Positions 18,134-28,641 of a stretch of DNA of 64,000 nt are shown here, in pieces. Each line of letters opens with the position of its first letter. Position 1 is the first letter of the stretch. Under the pieces are notes generated by a model. The model did no database searches. It was given only the letters and a program-made list of their open reading frames with translations, and had not been told where the DNA came from. This DNA comes from Gillisella vitis. GTDB taxonomy: Bacteria; Pseudomonadota; Alphaproteobacteria; Rhizobiales; Rhizobiaceae. The stretch covers positions 186,001-250,000 of the forward strand of contig NZ_LMVL02000003.1 in the NCBI RefSeq assembly GCF_001541345.2. The letters run 5' to 3'. The position numbers and the translations under genes were made by a program.

Positions 18134-19273
18134 ATGATCAAGCGCGTCAGCGGCCCCGTTTTCTGGCGGCAGGTTCTTTTCGGCATCGGCACGCTGGCGG
18201 TGGTCATCGCCTTTTTGCTGACCTTCAGCTCCATTCTGCTGCCCTTCGTGGCTGGCATGGCGCTCGCCTATTTTCTCGATCCGGTCGCCGACCGGCTGGA
18301 GCGGCTGGGCCTGTCACGGATGATGGCGACGGTGCTGATCCTGGTGTCTTTCGTGGTGATCTTCGTGTTGTCGCTGGTGATCATCATTCCGGTCCTCGTC
18401 ACCCAGCTCAATGACTTCATCACCAATATTCCCGATTATGTCAGCCAGTTGCAGGCGCTGATTGCCAAATCCAACGCATCCTGGGTGCCGAAATGGCTGA
18501 ATGGCCAGGTGAGCACCCAGATGGCGGCGATCAAGGGCAATTTTTCCCGCTATCTGGCGGAAGGAGCGGGCTTTATCGGCACGCTTCTGTCGCAATTGTG
18601 GAATTCCGGCAAGGCGCTGCTTGATATCATCTCCCTGCTGGTGGTGACCCCTGTTGTCGCCTTCTATCTTCTGCTCGACTGGGACCGGATGATGGCCAAG
18701 CTGGATAGCCTCATTCCGCGCAACCAGGTCGGCGCCGTGCGGGAAATCGCCCGCGAAATGAACCGGACCATTGCCGGTTTCGTCCGTGGTCAGGGCTCGC
18801 TCTGCCTCATCCTCGGCATTTATTACGCGGTCGGCTTGTCGCTGATCGGTTTGAATTTCGGCCTGCTGATCGGGTTTTTCACCGGCATGATCAGCTTCAT
18901 TCCCTATGTCGGCTCATCCGTTGGTCTTATTCTGGCGCTCGGCATGGCAGCGGTGCAGTTCTGGCCGGACTATCTCTGGGTGGTCATCACAGGCGTATTC
19001 TTCTTTACCGGCCAATTTCTGGAAGGCAATGTCCTTCAGCCCAAGCTGGTCGGCTCCAGCGTCGGCCTGCATCCGGTCTGGCTGATGTTTGCGATGTTCG
19101 CCTTCGGCTCGCTCTTCGGTTTTCTGGGGGTTCTGGTCGCGGTTCCCTGCGCGGCGGCGGTTGGTGTGCTTGTTCGCTTTGCCGTGCGGCGATATCTTGA
19201 CAGCGATCTATACTATGGTGAGGAGGCGACCGTGATCAAGGACGTCCGCCCTCCCGTCATTTCAGAGACGTAA
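18134..19273 (+). CDS. AI-2E family transporter (PerM-like permease)
   Basis: 379 residues with about eight membrane segments and a cytoplasmic-looking middle helix region (120-170). The pattern FLDPVADRLERLGLSR near residue 45 and PYVGSSVGL near 260 are family hallmarks. Some members move AI-2 or act as Na+/H+ antiporters; the role here is unknown. GGAAGGA precedes the ATG. In rhizobia this gene is commonly followed directly by hdaA, as here (no gap). Confidence 0.88.
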   Translation: MIKRVSGPVFWRQVLFGIGTLAVVIAFLLTFSSILLPFVAGMALAYFLDPVADRLERLGLSRMMATVLILVSFVVIFVLSLVIIIPVLVTQLNDFITNIPDYVSQLQALIAKSNASWVPKWLNGQVSTQMAAIKGNFSRYLAEGAGFIGTLLSQLWNSGKALLDIISLLVVTPVVAFYLLLDWDRMMAKLDSLIPRNQVGAVREIAREMNRTIAGFVRGQGSLCLILGIYYAVGLSLIGLNFGLLIGFFTGMISFIPYVGSSVGLILALGMAAVQFWPDYLWVVITGVFFFTGQFLEGNVLQPKLVGSSVGLHPVWLMFAMFAFGSLFGFLGVLVAVPCAAAVGVLVRFAVRRYLDSDLYYGEEATVIKDVRPPVISET

Positions 19274-19996
19274 ATGCGTGACATCGACAAGACAGCGGCC
19301 CGACGCCCAGCATATGACGGCAAAACGGGCGAACAATTGCCGCTCGCCTTGGGCCACAGGCCGGCATCGGGCCGTGATGACCTGCTGGTCTCCGGCCGGC
19401 TGGCAGCTGCCGTGTCCGTTGTCGATGCGTGGCCCAATTGGCCGTCGCCGGTGGTGATTCTGTCGGGGCCGGAAGGCTCCGGCAAATCGCATCTGGCGGA
19501 AATCTGGCGGGCGCAAAGTGGGGCTGTCGATATTCTGCCTTTGTCCGGGGCGGATGCCTCCATGACCGCATCCAAGGGGGCGGTGCTGTTTGAAGATGCC
19601 GACCGGGTGGATTTCGACGAGGTCGAGCTGTTTCATGTGATCAACAGCGTCAAGCAGCATGGGACGAGCCTGTTGATTACCTCGCGCACCTGGCCGTTGT
19701 CCTGGCCGGTCAAGCTGGCCGATCTGCGCTCCCGGCTGAAGGCCGCGACCCTGGTTGAAATCGGCGAGCCGGACGAGGCCTTGCTGTCACAGGTTATCGT
19801 CAAGCTGTTTGCCGACCGTCAATTGGCGATTGACGAACGGGTCGTCGATTATATCGTTCAGCGTATGGAACGGTCGCTGGCAGCCGCTCAGACCGTGGTC
19901 GAGCACCTTGACCGGTTGGCACTGGCGCGGCGTGTCAAAATTTCGCGGGCGCTGGCGGCGGAGGTTCTGGACAGCGCCTTTGCCTTGGATCGTTAG
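19274..19996 (+). CDS. hdaA: DnaA regulatory inactivator HdaA
   Basis: 240-residue AAA+ protein related to DnaA domain III. The N-terminal QLPLALG (21-27) is the beta-clamp binding motif required for regulatory inactivation of DnaA, in which clamp-bound Hda stimulates ATP hydrolysis by DnaA after replication starts. Walker A GPEGSGKSHL and Walker B AVLFEDAD are present, and the C-terminal helices carry the sensor-2 region (DYIVQRMERS). Begins on the base after the permease stop. Confidence 0.9.
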   Translation: MRDIDKTAARRPAYDGKTGEQLPLALGHRPASGRDDLLVSGRLAAAVSVVDAWPNWPSPVVILSGPEGSGKSHLAEIWRAQSGAVDILPLSGADASMTASKGAVLFEDADRVDFDEVELFHVINSVKQHGTSLLITSRTWPLSWPVKLADLRSRLKAATLVEIGEPDEALLSQVIVKLFADRQLAIDERVVDYIVQRMERSLAAAQTVVEHLDRLALARRVKISRALAAEVLDSAFALDR

Positions 19997-20160
19997 AGCC
20001 TGTCACAGGAACGTCGCGTTGCTGGTATAGTGGGGCAAGTCTCTGACTCGGAAACCGTTTCAGGGTGGCGTGTAGTTTATCGGGTGGAAGGGGCTGGTGT
20101 ATCATGAATGATGCGCCAACCTTTATATGCCGGAAGGCATTGAAAACGAAGGCGGGAACA

Positions 20161-22365
20161 ATGGAATCGGTAACGGAATCGGCGGTATCTCAGGAAACGG
20201 TTATCCTGGCGGGAGAAGAGGTCGCGCGCGAGGAATTGCTCTCCAGCCCGCATCGCTTCATCAATCGCGAATTTTCCTGGCTGCAATTCAATCGGCGGGT
20301 GCTTGAGGAAACCCTGAACACCGCCCATCCGCTGCTGGAGCGTGTGCGCTTCCTATCGATTTCCGCCGCCAACCTGGATGAGTTTTTCATGGTGCGCGTC
20401 GCCGGGCTGGAAGGCCAGGTGCGCCAGGGCATCGTCATCAAAAGCCCGGACGGACGCACACCAGTCGAGCAGCTGGAAGATATCCTCAAGGAAATCGACA
20501 ATCTGCAAATGGAACAGCAGGCCTCGCTGGCCGTCTTGCAGCAATATCTCGCCAAGGAAGACATTCTGATTGTTCGGCCCTCGGCTCTTTCCGAGGAAGA
20601 TCGCCTCTGGCTGGGGACCGAATTCGAGCAGTCGATCTTTCCTGTCCTGACGCCGCTGTCCATCGATCCGGCCCATCCGTTCCCCTTCATTCCCAATCTC
20701 GGCTTTTCCATGGGGCTGCAACTGGAAAGCCTGCACGGCAAGGAGCCAATGACGGCACTGCTGCGCCTGCCGACTGCGCTGGACCGCTTCATTCGCCTGC
20801 CCGACGACAAGAACACCATCCGCTACATCACGCTCGAAGATGTGGTCGGCATGTTCATCCACCGGCTCTATCCAGGTTATGAGGTCAAGGGTTACGGCAC
20901 GTTCCGCATCATCCGCGACAGCGATATCGAGGTTGAGGAAGAGGCCGAAGATCTGGTTCGGTTTTTCGAAACCGCCCTGAAACGCCGTCGTCGCGGCAAG
21001 GTGATCCGCATCGAAACCGATTCGGAAATGCCAGCGGCGCTGCGCCAGTTCGTGGTGCAGGAATTGAATGTGCCTGATAACCGCGTCGCGGTTCTGCCGG
21101 GGCTGTTGGCGCTGAATACTATCTCTGAAATCACCAAGGCCCCGCGTGAAGATTTGCGGTTTGAGCCTTACAATGCCCGTTTCCCGGAACGTGTTCGTGA
21201 GCATATGGGCGATTGCCTGGCGGCCATCCGCGAGAAGGACATGGTGGTCCATCACCCCTATGAAAGCTTCGATGTCGTGGTGCAGTTCCTGCTCCAGGCT
21301 GCCCGCGATCCCGACGTGCTGGCCATCAAGCAGACGCTTTACCGTACTTCCAACGATAGCCCGATTGTCCGCGCCCTGATCGATGCCGCCGATGCCGGAA
21401 AATCGGTGACGGCGCTGGTGGAGTTGAAGGCGCGGTTTGACGAAGAGGCCAATATCCGCTGGGCACGCGACCTGGAGCGGGCTGGTGTGCAGGTGGTGTT
21501 CGGCTTCATCGAACTGAAGACCCATGCCAAGATGTCCATGGTGGTGCGCCGTGAAGACGGCAAGCTCAGGACCTATTGCCATCTCGGCACCGGCAACTAT
21601 CACCCGATTACTGCGAAAATCTATACGGACCTGTCGTTCTTCACCTGCAATCCGAAGATTGCTCACGACATGGCCAATGTCTTCAACTTCATCACCGGCT
21701 ATGGCGAGCCGGAGGAAAACATGAAGCTGGCGGTGTCTCCCTACACGATGCGTTCGCGCATTCTGCGCCATATCGAGGAAGAAACCAGCAATGCCAAGGA
21801 TGGCAAGCCGTCCGGCATCTGGATGAAGATGAATTCGCTGGTCGATCCTGAGATCATCGATGCGCTCTACCGCGCCAGCCGCGCCGGCGTTGAGGTGGAT
21901 CTGGTCATTCGCGGCATCTGCTGCCTGCGGCCGCAAGTGGCGGGTCTCTCGGAGAATATCCGGGTCAAGTCGATTATCGGACGTTTCCTCGAGCACAGCC
22001 GGATTTTCTGCTTCGGCAACGGCCATCGTCTGCCCTCCGAAAAGGCGCTTGTCTATATCGGCTCGGCCGATATGATGCCGCGCAATCTTGATCGACGGGT
22101 CGAAACCTTGGTGCCGCTGGTCAATCCGACCGTGCATGAACAGGTTCTCTCACAGATCATGCTGGGCAATCTGATTGACAACCAGCAGAGCTACGAGATA
22201 TTGCCCGATGGAACGTCGAGGCGCATCGATGTGCGTGCGGGGGAGGAACCTTTTAACGCGCAGCAGTATTTCATGACTAATCCCAGCCTGTCAGGGCGAG
22301 GTGAGGCGTTGAAATCGAGTGCGCCGAAGCTGATCGCCGGGGTTGTTTCCGGTCGCAAGAGCTGA
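20161..22365 (+). CDS. ppk: Polyphosphate kinase 1
   Basis: 734 residues from MESVTESAV; an upstream ATG at 20104 would add 19 poorly conserved residues. Makes polyphosphate from ATP through a phosphohistidine. PPK1 landmarks: [19 protein letters not shown] at the N-terminus, [20 protein letters not shown], the phospholipase D-like catalytic halves with [13 protein letters not shown] and HLGTGNYHP, and [16 protein letters not shown] near the end. Forms an operon with ppx 17 bp downstream. Confidence 0.97.
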   Translation: MESVTESAVSQETVILAGEEVAREELLSSPHRFINREFSWLQFNRRVLEETLNTAHPLLERVRFLSISAANLDEFFMVRVAGLEGQVRQGIVIKSPDGRTPVEQLEDILKEIDNLQMEQQASLAVLQQYLAKEDILIVRPSALSEEDRLWLGTEFEQSIFPVLTPLSIDPAHPFPFIPNLGFSMGLQLESLHGKEPMTALLRLPTALDRFIRLPDDKNTIRYITLEDVVGMFIHRLYPGYEVKGYGTFRIIRDSDIEVEEEAEDLVRFFETALKRRRRGKVIRIETDSEMPAALRQFVVQELNVPDNRVAVLPGLLALNTISEITKAPREDLRFEPYNARFPERVREHMGDCLAAIREKDMVVHHPYESFDVVVQFLLQAARDPDVLAIKQTLYRTSNDSPIVRALIDAADAGKSVTALVELKARFDEEANIRWARDLERAGVQVVFGFIELKTHAKMSMVVRREDGKLRTYCHLGTGNYHPITAKIYTDLSFFTCNPKIAHDMANVFNFITGYGEPEENMKLAVSPYTMRSRILRHIEEETSNAKDGKPSGIWMKMNSLVDPEIIDALYRASRAGVEVDLVIRGICCLRPQVAGLSENIRVKSIIGRFLEHSRIFCFGNGHRLPSEKALVYIGSADMMPRNLDRRVETLVPLVNPTVHEQVLSQIMLGNLIDNQQSYEILPDGTSRRIDVRAGEEPFNAQQYFMTNPSLSGRGEALKSSAPKLIAGVVSGRKS

Positions 22366-22382
22366 ACGCAAACTGGAATAGC

Positions 22383-23903
22383 ATGACCCAATCCGAAGCG
22401 CAGGGGCGCCTCCCCGGAATTTCCCCTGTTTCCGTTGTCGATATCGGTTCGAATTCCATTCGTCTTGTCATCTACGAGGGCCTGTCGCGGGCGCCTGCCA
22501 TTCTCTTCAACGAGAAGGTGCTGTGCGGCCTGGGCAAGGGGCTCGCCAAAACCGGCAGGATGGACGAAGAAGGTGTCAGGCGCGCGCTTTTGGCGCTGAG
22601 GCGTTTTCACGCTTTGTCGCAGCAGGCCCGTGCGGTCTCCATGCATGTTCTGGCAACGGCGGCTGCACGCGAGGCTCAAAACGGTCCCGCGTTCATCGCC
22701 GAGGCCGAAGCGATTCTCGACCATAAAATTGAAGTGCTGACCGGCGAGGAAGAGGCGCTCTATTCCGCCTATGGCATCATCAGCGGCTTTCACGACCCGG
22801 ATGGCATTGCCGGTGATCTGGGCGGTGGATCCCTTGAGCTGGTCGATGTCAAGGGGCAGGTAATCGGCAAGGGTATTACCCTGCCGCTCGGCGGCTTGCG
22901 GCTATCGGAACAGTCGGAAGGCTCCCTTGAAAAGGCGGCGAGCTTTACCCGTAAGCAGGTGCGTTCCGCCAGCCTTTTGAAAAACGGTCAGGGTCGGACA
23001 TTTTATGCGGTCGGCGGCACATGGCGCAACATTGCCAAGCTGCATATGGAAATCCGCAATTATCCCTTGCACATGATGCAGGGCTATGAAGTGTCCACAG
23101 CCGAGATGATGCAGTTTCTCGATGAGATCATTACCGGTGTCAGTGCCCGCGCACCGGCCTGGCAAACGGTCTCCAAGAGCCGCCGCACATTGATCCCTTT
23201 TGGCGCGGTTGCTCTTCGCGAAGTGCTGGAGGTCATGCAGCCCGCCCGTGTCTGCTTTTCCGCGCAAGGCGTGCGTGAGGGCTATCTTTATTCCAAGCTG
23301 TCGGACGAGATTCGGGCGCTGGACCCATTGCTGGAAGCTGCCGACGAATTGGCAATCCTGCGCGCCCGCTCGCCGGAACATGCGCGTGAGCTTGCGCAAT
23401 GGTCCGGCGCGATGATGCCATTTTTCGATGTCGTGGAGACCGAGGAAGAGGCACGCTATCGTCAGGCCGCATGCCTTCTGGCTGATCTGAGCTGGCGCGC
23501 CCATCCCGATTACCGCGGCTTGCAGGCGCTGAACCTGATTGCCCACTCCTCCTTTGTCGGCATCAGCCACCCGGGCCGGGCTTTTATAGCGCTAAGCAAT
23601 TACTACCGTTTCGAAGGCCTGCACGATGATGGGCAGACCGGACCGCTTGCCACCATCGCCACGCAGAGACTGCTGGACCGGGCAAAGCTGTTGGGTGGGC
23701 TGCTGCGCGTCGTCTATCTGTTTTCCGCCTCGATGCCTGGCGTGGTCCATCACCTGACGTTTGAACGCTCAAAGCGGACGGACCTCGACCTCGAATTCGT
23801 GGTGCCGAAGGACTATCACGATTTTGCCGGTGAGCGACTGGACGGACGTTTGCAGCAATTGTCGAAACTGACCGGCAAGCGGCTGGCATTTCGGTTTGAG
23901 TGA
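22383..23903 (+). CDS. ppx: Exopolyphosphatase (Ppx/GppA family)
   Basis: 506 residues. ASKHA-fold phosphatase that degrades polyphosphate or pppGpp; its partner ppk lies 17 bp upstream, so polyphosphate is the likelier substrate. Motifs: VVDIGSNSIRLVIYEG (phosphate loop 1), LATAAAREAQNG, and GDLGGGSLELVDV (phosphate loop 2). The region after about residue 310 is the HD-like C-terminal domain, in line with the long Ppx form. Confidence 0.95.
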   Translation: MTQSEAQGRLPGISPVSVVDIGSNSIRLVIYEGLSRAPAILFNEKVLCGLGKGLAKTGRMDEEGVRRALLALRRFHALSQQARAVSMHVLATAAAREAQNGPAFIAEAEAILDHKIEVLTGEEEALYSAYGIISGFHDPDGIAGDLGGGSLELVDVKGQVIGKGITLPLGGLRLSEQSEGSLEKAASFTRKQVRSASLLKNGQGRTFYAVGGTWRNIAKLHMEIRNYPLHMMQGYEVSTAEMMQFLDEIITGVSARAPAWQTVSKSRRTLIPFGAVALREVLEVMQPARVCFSAQGVREGYLYSKLSDEIRALDPLLEAADELAILRARSPEHARELAQWSGAMMPFFDVVETEEEARYRQAACLLADLSWRAHPDYRGLQALNLIAHSSFVGISHPGRAFIALSNYYRFEGLHDDGQTGPLATIATQRLLDRAKLLGGLLRVVYLFSASMPGVVHHLTFERSKRTDLDLEFVVPKDYHDFAGERLDGRLQQLSKLTGKRLAFRFE

Positions 23904-23907
23904 TCCG

Positions 23908-23940
23908 GTCCAGAAAAAGTGCGACGCGGTTTTCCGTTCA
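23908..23940. repeat. Candidate dispersed intergenic element
   Basis: The stretch around CAGAAAAAGTGCGACG and CGGTTTTCCG resembles a short intergenic sequence I recall as frequent in Rhizobium and Agrobacterium genomes (AAAAGTG...GCGGTTTTCCG). Only one copy is seen in this window, so the repeat status rests on memory. Confidence 0.3.
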
Positions 23941-23948
23941 GGAATACT

Positions 23949-24485
23949 CTATCGCTCACTGATGTCTGGCGTCTTTGCCAATGACAACGGCACGCCCTCA
24001 GCCAATGCCTTGCGAAAAGCCGCGAGCGTTTCAGCGCTGACATAGTGCTCGATGCCTTCGGCGTCGATCCGGGCGGTCTTTTCGCAAACGCCAAGCATTT
24101 TTAGAAAATCCTCGACGGTTTCATGCCGCTCCCGGCTTTCCTGGGCCAGTTTTTGACCGGCCTCTGTCAAGAAGACTCCGCGATAGGGTTTGCGGGAAAT
24201 CAGCCCACCTTCGGTCAGTCGAGCCAGCATTTTGGCCACGGTCGGCTGGGCGACGCCGAGCCGTTGGGCGATATCCACCTGCCGGGCTTCCTGACCTTCA
24301 GCGATCAGATCGGCGATCAGTTCGACATAGTCCTCCACCAGCGCGCTGCGCTGCGCCTCGCGCGCCTGCCGGAACCCTTCGGAATGGGCATCGGCATCCG
24401 GCAGGGAGCCGGTACGGGGCTTTGAAGGAGATATGCGCGCCAAATGCTGGTCCTCGTGTTCAATTGCTCGTTCGCCCTGCGCCAT
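23949..24485 (-). CDS. mntR: Manganese-responsive regulator MntR
   Basis: 178 residues from ATG 24485 (E. coli MntR has 155; a TTG start inside with GAGG upstream is an alternative). DtxR-family winged [28 protein letters not shown], followed by the metal-binding/dimer region [17 protein letters not shown] and [13 protein letters not shown], which match the known E. coli protein. Binds Mn2+ and represses manganese uptake. Divergent from mntH with a dyad between them at 24634. Confidence 0.92.
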   Translation of the reverse strand: MAQGERAIEHEDQHLARISPSKPRTGSLPDADAHSEGFRQAREAQRSALVEDYVELIADLIAEGQEARQVDIAQRLGVAQPTVAKMLARLTEGGLISRKPYRGVFLTEAGQKLAQESRERHETVEDFLKMLGVCEKTARIDAEGIEHYVSAETLAAFRKALAEGVPLSLAKTPDISER

Positions 24486-24633
24486 TTTGGGCGCAACCGG
24501 GTGCTGTGCCTGGTTCGGGCGAAACAATGCAGTAGCAAGTCTTGGCCTTGATGGCCAGAGTCTGTCAGGCTTCGATAAAGACACCGAATTGTGGGGTGTC
24601 GCCCCTTGGTCAGAGCCTTCGAATAGAGCCAAA

Positions 24634-24655
24634 GCAATAGAATATAGCCTATTGC
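24634..24655. promoter_or_regulatory. Predicted MntR box between mntR and mntH
   Basis: GCAATAG-AATATAGC-CTATTGC: a 22-bp dyad with perfect 7-bp arms, 66 bp before the mntH ATG. The E. coli MntR box is also 22 bp and symmetric around ATAGC/GCTAT; the ATAG/CTAT cores are shared. Assignment is by analogy. Confidence 0.6.
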
Positions 24656-24721
24656 ATAATTAAAAAAACCGGCGCAGATTGTTGCGAATTAATCGCAATA
24701 AAAAACAGGCTACGGGCACTT

Positions 24722-26083
24722 ATGTCGAAATTGGAAACCAGTCCGGCCCCCAAAGGGTCGTGGAGTTTTGCGCGGCCGGGCGACGACCGCGCCAGTCTGC
24801 CGGAAGTACATGCCTCTATCCATGTGCCGAAGATCGGCTCCTGGATGCGCAAGCTGATGGCCTTTGCCGGGCCGGGCTACATGATTTCGGTTGGCTATAT
24901 GGACCCCGGCAATTGGGCGACGGATATCGCCGGTGGGTCGCAGTTCGGCTATACGCTGTTGTCGGTCATCATGATTTCCAATCTAATGGCGATCCTGTTG
25001 CAAGCGCTGTCAGCCCGGCTTGGCATTGCCACCGGGCGGGATCTCGCCCAGGCCTGCCGCGATCATTATTCGCCGCCGGTGCGCATCTGTCTGTGGCTGG
25101 CGTGCGAAGTGGCGATCATCGCCTGCGATCTGGCGGAAGTGATCGGCACGGCCATCGCCCTGCAATTGCTGTTCGGCATTCCCCTGATCGGCGGCGCTTT
25201 GATCACTGCGCTCGATACGTTTCTGCTTTTGATGTTGATGAACAAGGGGTTCCGCTTCCTGGAAGCTTTCGTGGTGTCGATGCTGACGATTATCGCCCTG
25301 TGTTTTATGGCGCAGATCATCGCGGCCCAACCGCCAGTCGCCGAGATCCTGTCGGGGTTCATTCCGTCCACCGAAGTGATAACCAATCGCGAAATGCTCT
25401 ATGTCGCCATCGGCATTATCGGCGCGACGGTCATGCCGCATAATCTCTACCTGCATTCCTCCATCGTCCAGACCCGCGCCTATGAGCGCAATGACCGGGG
25501 CCGCAAGGATGCGATCAAATGGGCGACGCTGGACAGCACGATTGCGCTGATGCTGGCGCTGTTCGTCAATGCCTCGATCCTGATTATCGCTGCCGTGGTC
25601 TTTCATGCCAATGGCCGCACCGATGTGGCGGAAATCGAGCAGGCGCATCAATTGCTGTCACCGCTTCTGGGCTTCGGCCTTGCCTCCACCCTGTTTGCCG
25701 TGGCGCTGCTCGCCTCCGGCATCAATTCCACCGTCACGGCAACGCTGGCCGGGCAGATCGTCATGGAAGGGTTCCTGCGGCTGACCATCCCCAATTGGGC
25801 GCGCCGTCTGCTGACCCGCTGTCTGGCGATCATTCCTGTGGTGATCGTCACCTGGCTTTACGGCAATAAGGGAACGGCAGAGCTGCTGGTGCTCAGTCAG
25901 GTCATCTTGTCTATGCAATTGCCCTTTGCCGTCGTGCCGCTGGTGCAATTCGTCAGCGACAAGCGCAAGATGGGGTCGTTCGTCATTTCCCGCTGGACGG
26001 CGGCCCTGGCCTGGGTGATTGCTGCGATCATCATCGCGCTCAATCTCAAACTGCTCTGGGATGTCTTCAGCGGGGCTGTGTAA
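24722..26083 (+). CDS. mntH: Nramp-family manganese transporter
   Basis: 453 residues, about eleven membrane segments. Proton-coupled Mn2+/Fe2+ importer. The metal-binding DPGN motif is in [15 protein letters not shown] (segment 1), and [10 protein letters not shown] provides the second family signature (segment 6). The unusually long hydrophilic N-terminus (about 45 residues) precedes segment 1. Its 3' end overlaps the convergent DUF2891 gene by 17 bp. Predicted to be controlled by the neighbouring MntR. Confidence 0.95.
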   Translation: MSKLETSPAPKGSWSFARPGDDRASLPEVHASIHVPKIGSWMRKLMAFAGPGYMISVGYMDPGNWATDIAGGSQFGYTLLSVIMISNLMAILLQALSARLGIATGRDLAQACRDHYSPPVRICLWLACEVAIIACDLAEVIGTAIALQLLFGIPLIGGALITALDTFLLLMLMNKGFRFLEAFVVSMLTIIALCFMAQIIAAQPPVAEILSGFIPSTEVITNREMLYVAIGIIGATVMPHNLYLHSSIVQTRAYERNDRGRKDAIKWATLDSTIALMLALFVNASILIIAAVVFHANGRTDVAEIEQAHQLLSPLLGFGLASTLFAVALLASGINSTVTATLAGQIVMEGFLRLTIPNWARRLLTRCLAIIPVVIVTWLYGNKGTAELLVLSQVILSMQLPFAVVPLVQFVSDKRKMGSFVISRWTAALAWVIAAIIIALNLKLLWDVFSGAV

Positions 26084-27086
26084 GCGCCAGCACGGCAAAG
26101 CTTGCCAACCAATGCTCGCCCATATAGTCGCCCGCCACATGGGAGAGAGCGGCATCGAGATGTCGCTCGGCGGCTTGGGTAAGCACAAGGCTGGCATCTT
26201 GATCTACCAGCGGCGCCGCCAGCGCATAAAAGCACCAGGCCCGGCTGAGGTTTAGCCCATCCAGATGGGCGATCTTGCCATCGCTGCGGTCGGAAACATT
26301 GGCCGGCTGCATCAGATGCGCAGGCTCGCCCCGGGCGAGATCTGGCAGGAAACGCGACAGCCAGGTGGAAAATTCCTCACGTGGCAGAAGCCGACGCATG
26401 CATTCGGCCTCGATCAGCGACGAGGACAGGAATTCGTCGCCGGATGGCTCTCCCCAGGCCGTGCAAGTGTGGTCGTCGCCATACCAGCGCCTAGCCGTTT
26501 GCTCAAGAAGCGTCAGGAATGCGGAATTGCCGGAGACTTGCCCATAGTCTGCGGCCAGCCGTAGGGCAAAAGCAGTATTATAATGAGTACCGACCCGAAC
26601 CGGATAGGTCGCCAGCGGCAAGAATGCCTCAAAGCGTGCGACGATCCGTTGGGTCAGCGGCAGCAAGGCCTGCGCCCAATCCGGCTTTTCATGACCCGCC
26701 AATTCGGCGGCAAGCGCCAGAAGCCAGCCCCAGCCATAGGGCCTTTCATAGCCGCGCGATGACGGCCTGTCGAAATAGCAGCACTCTCCGGCGATGTTTT
26801 CTGCCACCAGCATGGTATCGAACAGGTCACGGATGGCCGGTGCCGATGGCATGCTGGGGAAAAGCCTGAGCAGCCGCGCCAGCATCCAATAGCCATGCAC
26901 GCAGGAATGCCAGTCGAAACTGCCGTAGAACACCGGATGCAGGGCCGAGGGCGTGATGTCAGCCTCCGGTCCATCGAACACATGCATGATGTGATTGGGA
27001 TATTCCCTGGTGACATGGTCAAGGGCAATCACGGCAAAACGGTTCGCCGTCTCGATATCCAGCATTCTCTGCGGCATGGCCATCAA
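26067..27086 (-). CDS. DUF2891 family protein
   Basis: 339 residues, soluble, rich in Trp, His and Tyr in a pattern ([48 protein letters not shown]) that matches DUF2891, an alpha/alpha-barrel-like family without established activity. The conserved aromatic and His residues suggest a glycoside-active fold, but this is inference. Its ATG overlaps the Rsm22-like stop (ATGA). Confidence 0.8.
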   Translation of the reverse strand: MMAMPQRMLDIETANRFAVIALDHVTREYPNHIMHVFDGPEADITPSALHPVFYGSFDWHSCVHGYWMLARLLRLFPSMPSAPAIRDLFDTMLVAENIAGECCYFDRPSSRGYERPYGWGWLLALAAELAGHEKPDWAQALLPLTQRIVARFEAFLPLATYPVRVGTHYNTAFALRLAADYGQVSGNSAFLTLLEQTARRWYGDDHTCTAWGEPSGDEFLSSSLIEAECMRRLLPREEFSTWLSRFLPDLARGEPAHLMQPANVSDRSDGKIAHLDGLNLSRAWCFYALAAPLVDQDASLVLTQAAERHLDAALSHVAGDYMGEHWLASFAVLALTQPR

Positions 27087-28060
27087 TCTTCCTCCTCGGC
27101 GATCAGCAAGTCACCCCAATCGGCCCTTCGCGCCGCCTTGAACAGCGCGCCATCACGGCGGCTGAGAGTAGTTTCCTCTGCCGTTCCATTGCCTTGGCAC
27201 AGTTTCAGCTTCACCATGCCGCTGGCAAGCCGGGGCGGCAACAAGACCCGTGCACCAGATAAGGCCACAGGCTGGCGCGAGGCAGCGATGAAAATGTACT
27301 TTTCGTCTTCCCACGGCACTTCGCCTTGTTTCACTTGCCGATGCAGGCGGGAACGGGCAACGCGCCTTGAAAAGTGACACCAGTCCGGACTGACGATCGG
27401 ACAGAGCTGCTGGTGAGGGCAGGGTGCAAGCAGATGGGCGCCCGCGTCGAGAAGTGCCTGCCGCGCCGTGACGATCCGCTGCCAACCGGCTGGCGTGCCG
27501 GGCTCGACAATGATGATCGTGCCCGCGGTCAAGGCCCAGAGCTTTGCCGTCATGCTTGCCACCGCATCGATGGGTAATTCATCAAGCACATAGGCAAGCG
27601 TCACCAGATCGGCAGGAGCCATAGGCGGCAGGGTCTTGGTGAGATCGCCCGCCTGCCAGTCGCATGCAAAGGGCAGGGCCTGCGACAGGCTTTTGCCGAT
27701 GGCGCGAATGGCGGGGCTGGCCTCGATCAGCGTCGCCTGTTCCAATTGCGGCCAGCAATCGGCGGCGGCCCAAAGCGCGGTGCCGGGGCCGGAGCCGAAG
27801 TCGCTTAGGGTTCTGGGTGCAAAATCCGCCTGCACTTCGGCCACCATGTCCATAGCCGCCCTGACGGCGGCAAAGGTGGCGGGCAGGCGGGCAGCCAGAT
27901 AGGCGCGGGCGGCGAGATCATCGCTGATATGCAACTGTCCGTCGCGCACTTCCTTGCGGTAACGCTGCGACAGGCGCTCGGCAGCCTTCATCAGGGGTGC
28001 CAGCGGCTGGTTTTCCAACAGCCGCTCGACGGCGCTTTTCAACGGAGAGGGGAGTTCCAA
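27083..28060 (-). CDS. Rsm22-like small ribosomal subunit methyltransferase family protein
   Basis: 325 residues. SAM-binding DFGSGPGTALWAA near residue 90 and the acidic TLIEAS loop mark a class I methyltransferase fold. The later segment APCPHQQLCPI...DWCHFSRRVARSRLHRQ contains the Cys/His pattern of Rsm22 proteins, which in mitochondria are needed for small-subunit assembly and carry an Fe-S site. Bacterial function is not established. Followed by DUF2891 in a coupled pair. Confidence 0.85.
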   Translation of the reverse strand: MELPSPLKSAVERLLENQPLAPLMKAAERLSQRYRKEVRDGQLHISDDLAARAYLAARLPATFAAVRAAMDMVAEVQADFAPRTLSDFGSGPGTALWAAADCWPQLEQATLIEASPAIRAIGKSLSQALPFACDWQAGDLTKTLPPMAPADLVTLAYVLDELPIDAVASMTAKLWALTAGTIIIVEPGTPAGWQRIVTARQALLDAGAHLLAPCPHQQLCPIVSPDWCHFSRRVARSRLHRQVKQGEVPWEDEKYIFIAASRQPVALSGARVLLPPRLASGMVKLKLCQGNGTAEETTLSRRDGALFKAARRADWGDLLIAEEED

Positions 28061-28146
28061 GGTAAGGGTCCGGCAGTTTGAAGAGTTGGGAAGCAGTGAC
28101 GGTCAGCGGCGATCCTTGAACGGACTGTGAGGCAAGATCTGTCTTA

Positions 28147-28641
28147 TCAGCCTGACGTTACGCTGTCCCATTCCGGTTTCAGCAGTGACATCTGCACCAG
28201 ATCGCCGCGTTGGTCCTGACGGTGGCCATAGGCCTCGCGCAGCACGCCTTCCTGCTGAAAGCCAAGCTTGCTGTAAAGCGCGTGGGCGCGCCGGTTATTC
28301 GGTATGTGGGTCAGCCAGATCCGGTAGGCGGAGGTGGTGGTGAATGCCCAGGTGAGCGCAAGCCGCATCATCGCTGTGCCGGTTCCCTTTTCGGGCGCGG
28401 CGACCACGACGCGCTTGATATAGAGATTATCCTGCGGATCGTTGATGTCGCGGAACAACACGAAGCCGAGCGGTTCGCCCCCCGGCGACACGGCGATCCG
28501 ATAGGCCTTCGCCGGATCATTGAGATTGGCAAGGTGTTCCGCCGCGCTGAACCGACCGACCAGCAGGTCGTAGCCGGGCTGGCGCTCCGCCGACATCATG
28601 AACCCGATATCACTTTCTGTGGCCGCGCGCAGCGACACCAT
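28147..28641 (-). CDS. GNAT family N-acetyltransferase
   Basis: 164 residues. Acetyl-CoA binding region VVVAAPEKGTGTAMMRLAL near residues 77-95 fits motif A (R/Q-x2-G-x-G/A), and the C-terminal NNRRAHALYSKLGFQQEGVLRE is the typical end of RimJ/RimL-like GNAT proteins. The acceptor is unknown. It begins inside the rnd stop (TGATG), so it is translationally coupled to RNase D. Confidence 0.88.
   Translation of the reverse strand: MVSLRAATESDIGFMMSAERQPGYDLLVGRFSAAEHLANLNDPAKAYRIAVSPGGEPLGFVLFRDINDPQDNLYIKRVVVAAPEKGTGTAMMRLALTWAFTTTSAYRIWLTHIPNNRRAHALYSKLGFQQEGVLREAYGHRQDQRGDLVQMSLLKPEWDSVTSG

Noticed and set aside
20353..22137. Leftward open frame of 594 codons opposite ppk
   Set aside because: Mirror frame of a well-conserved gene in GC-rich DNA; His/Gln-rich composition without domains.
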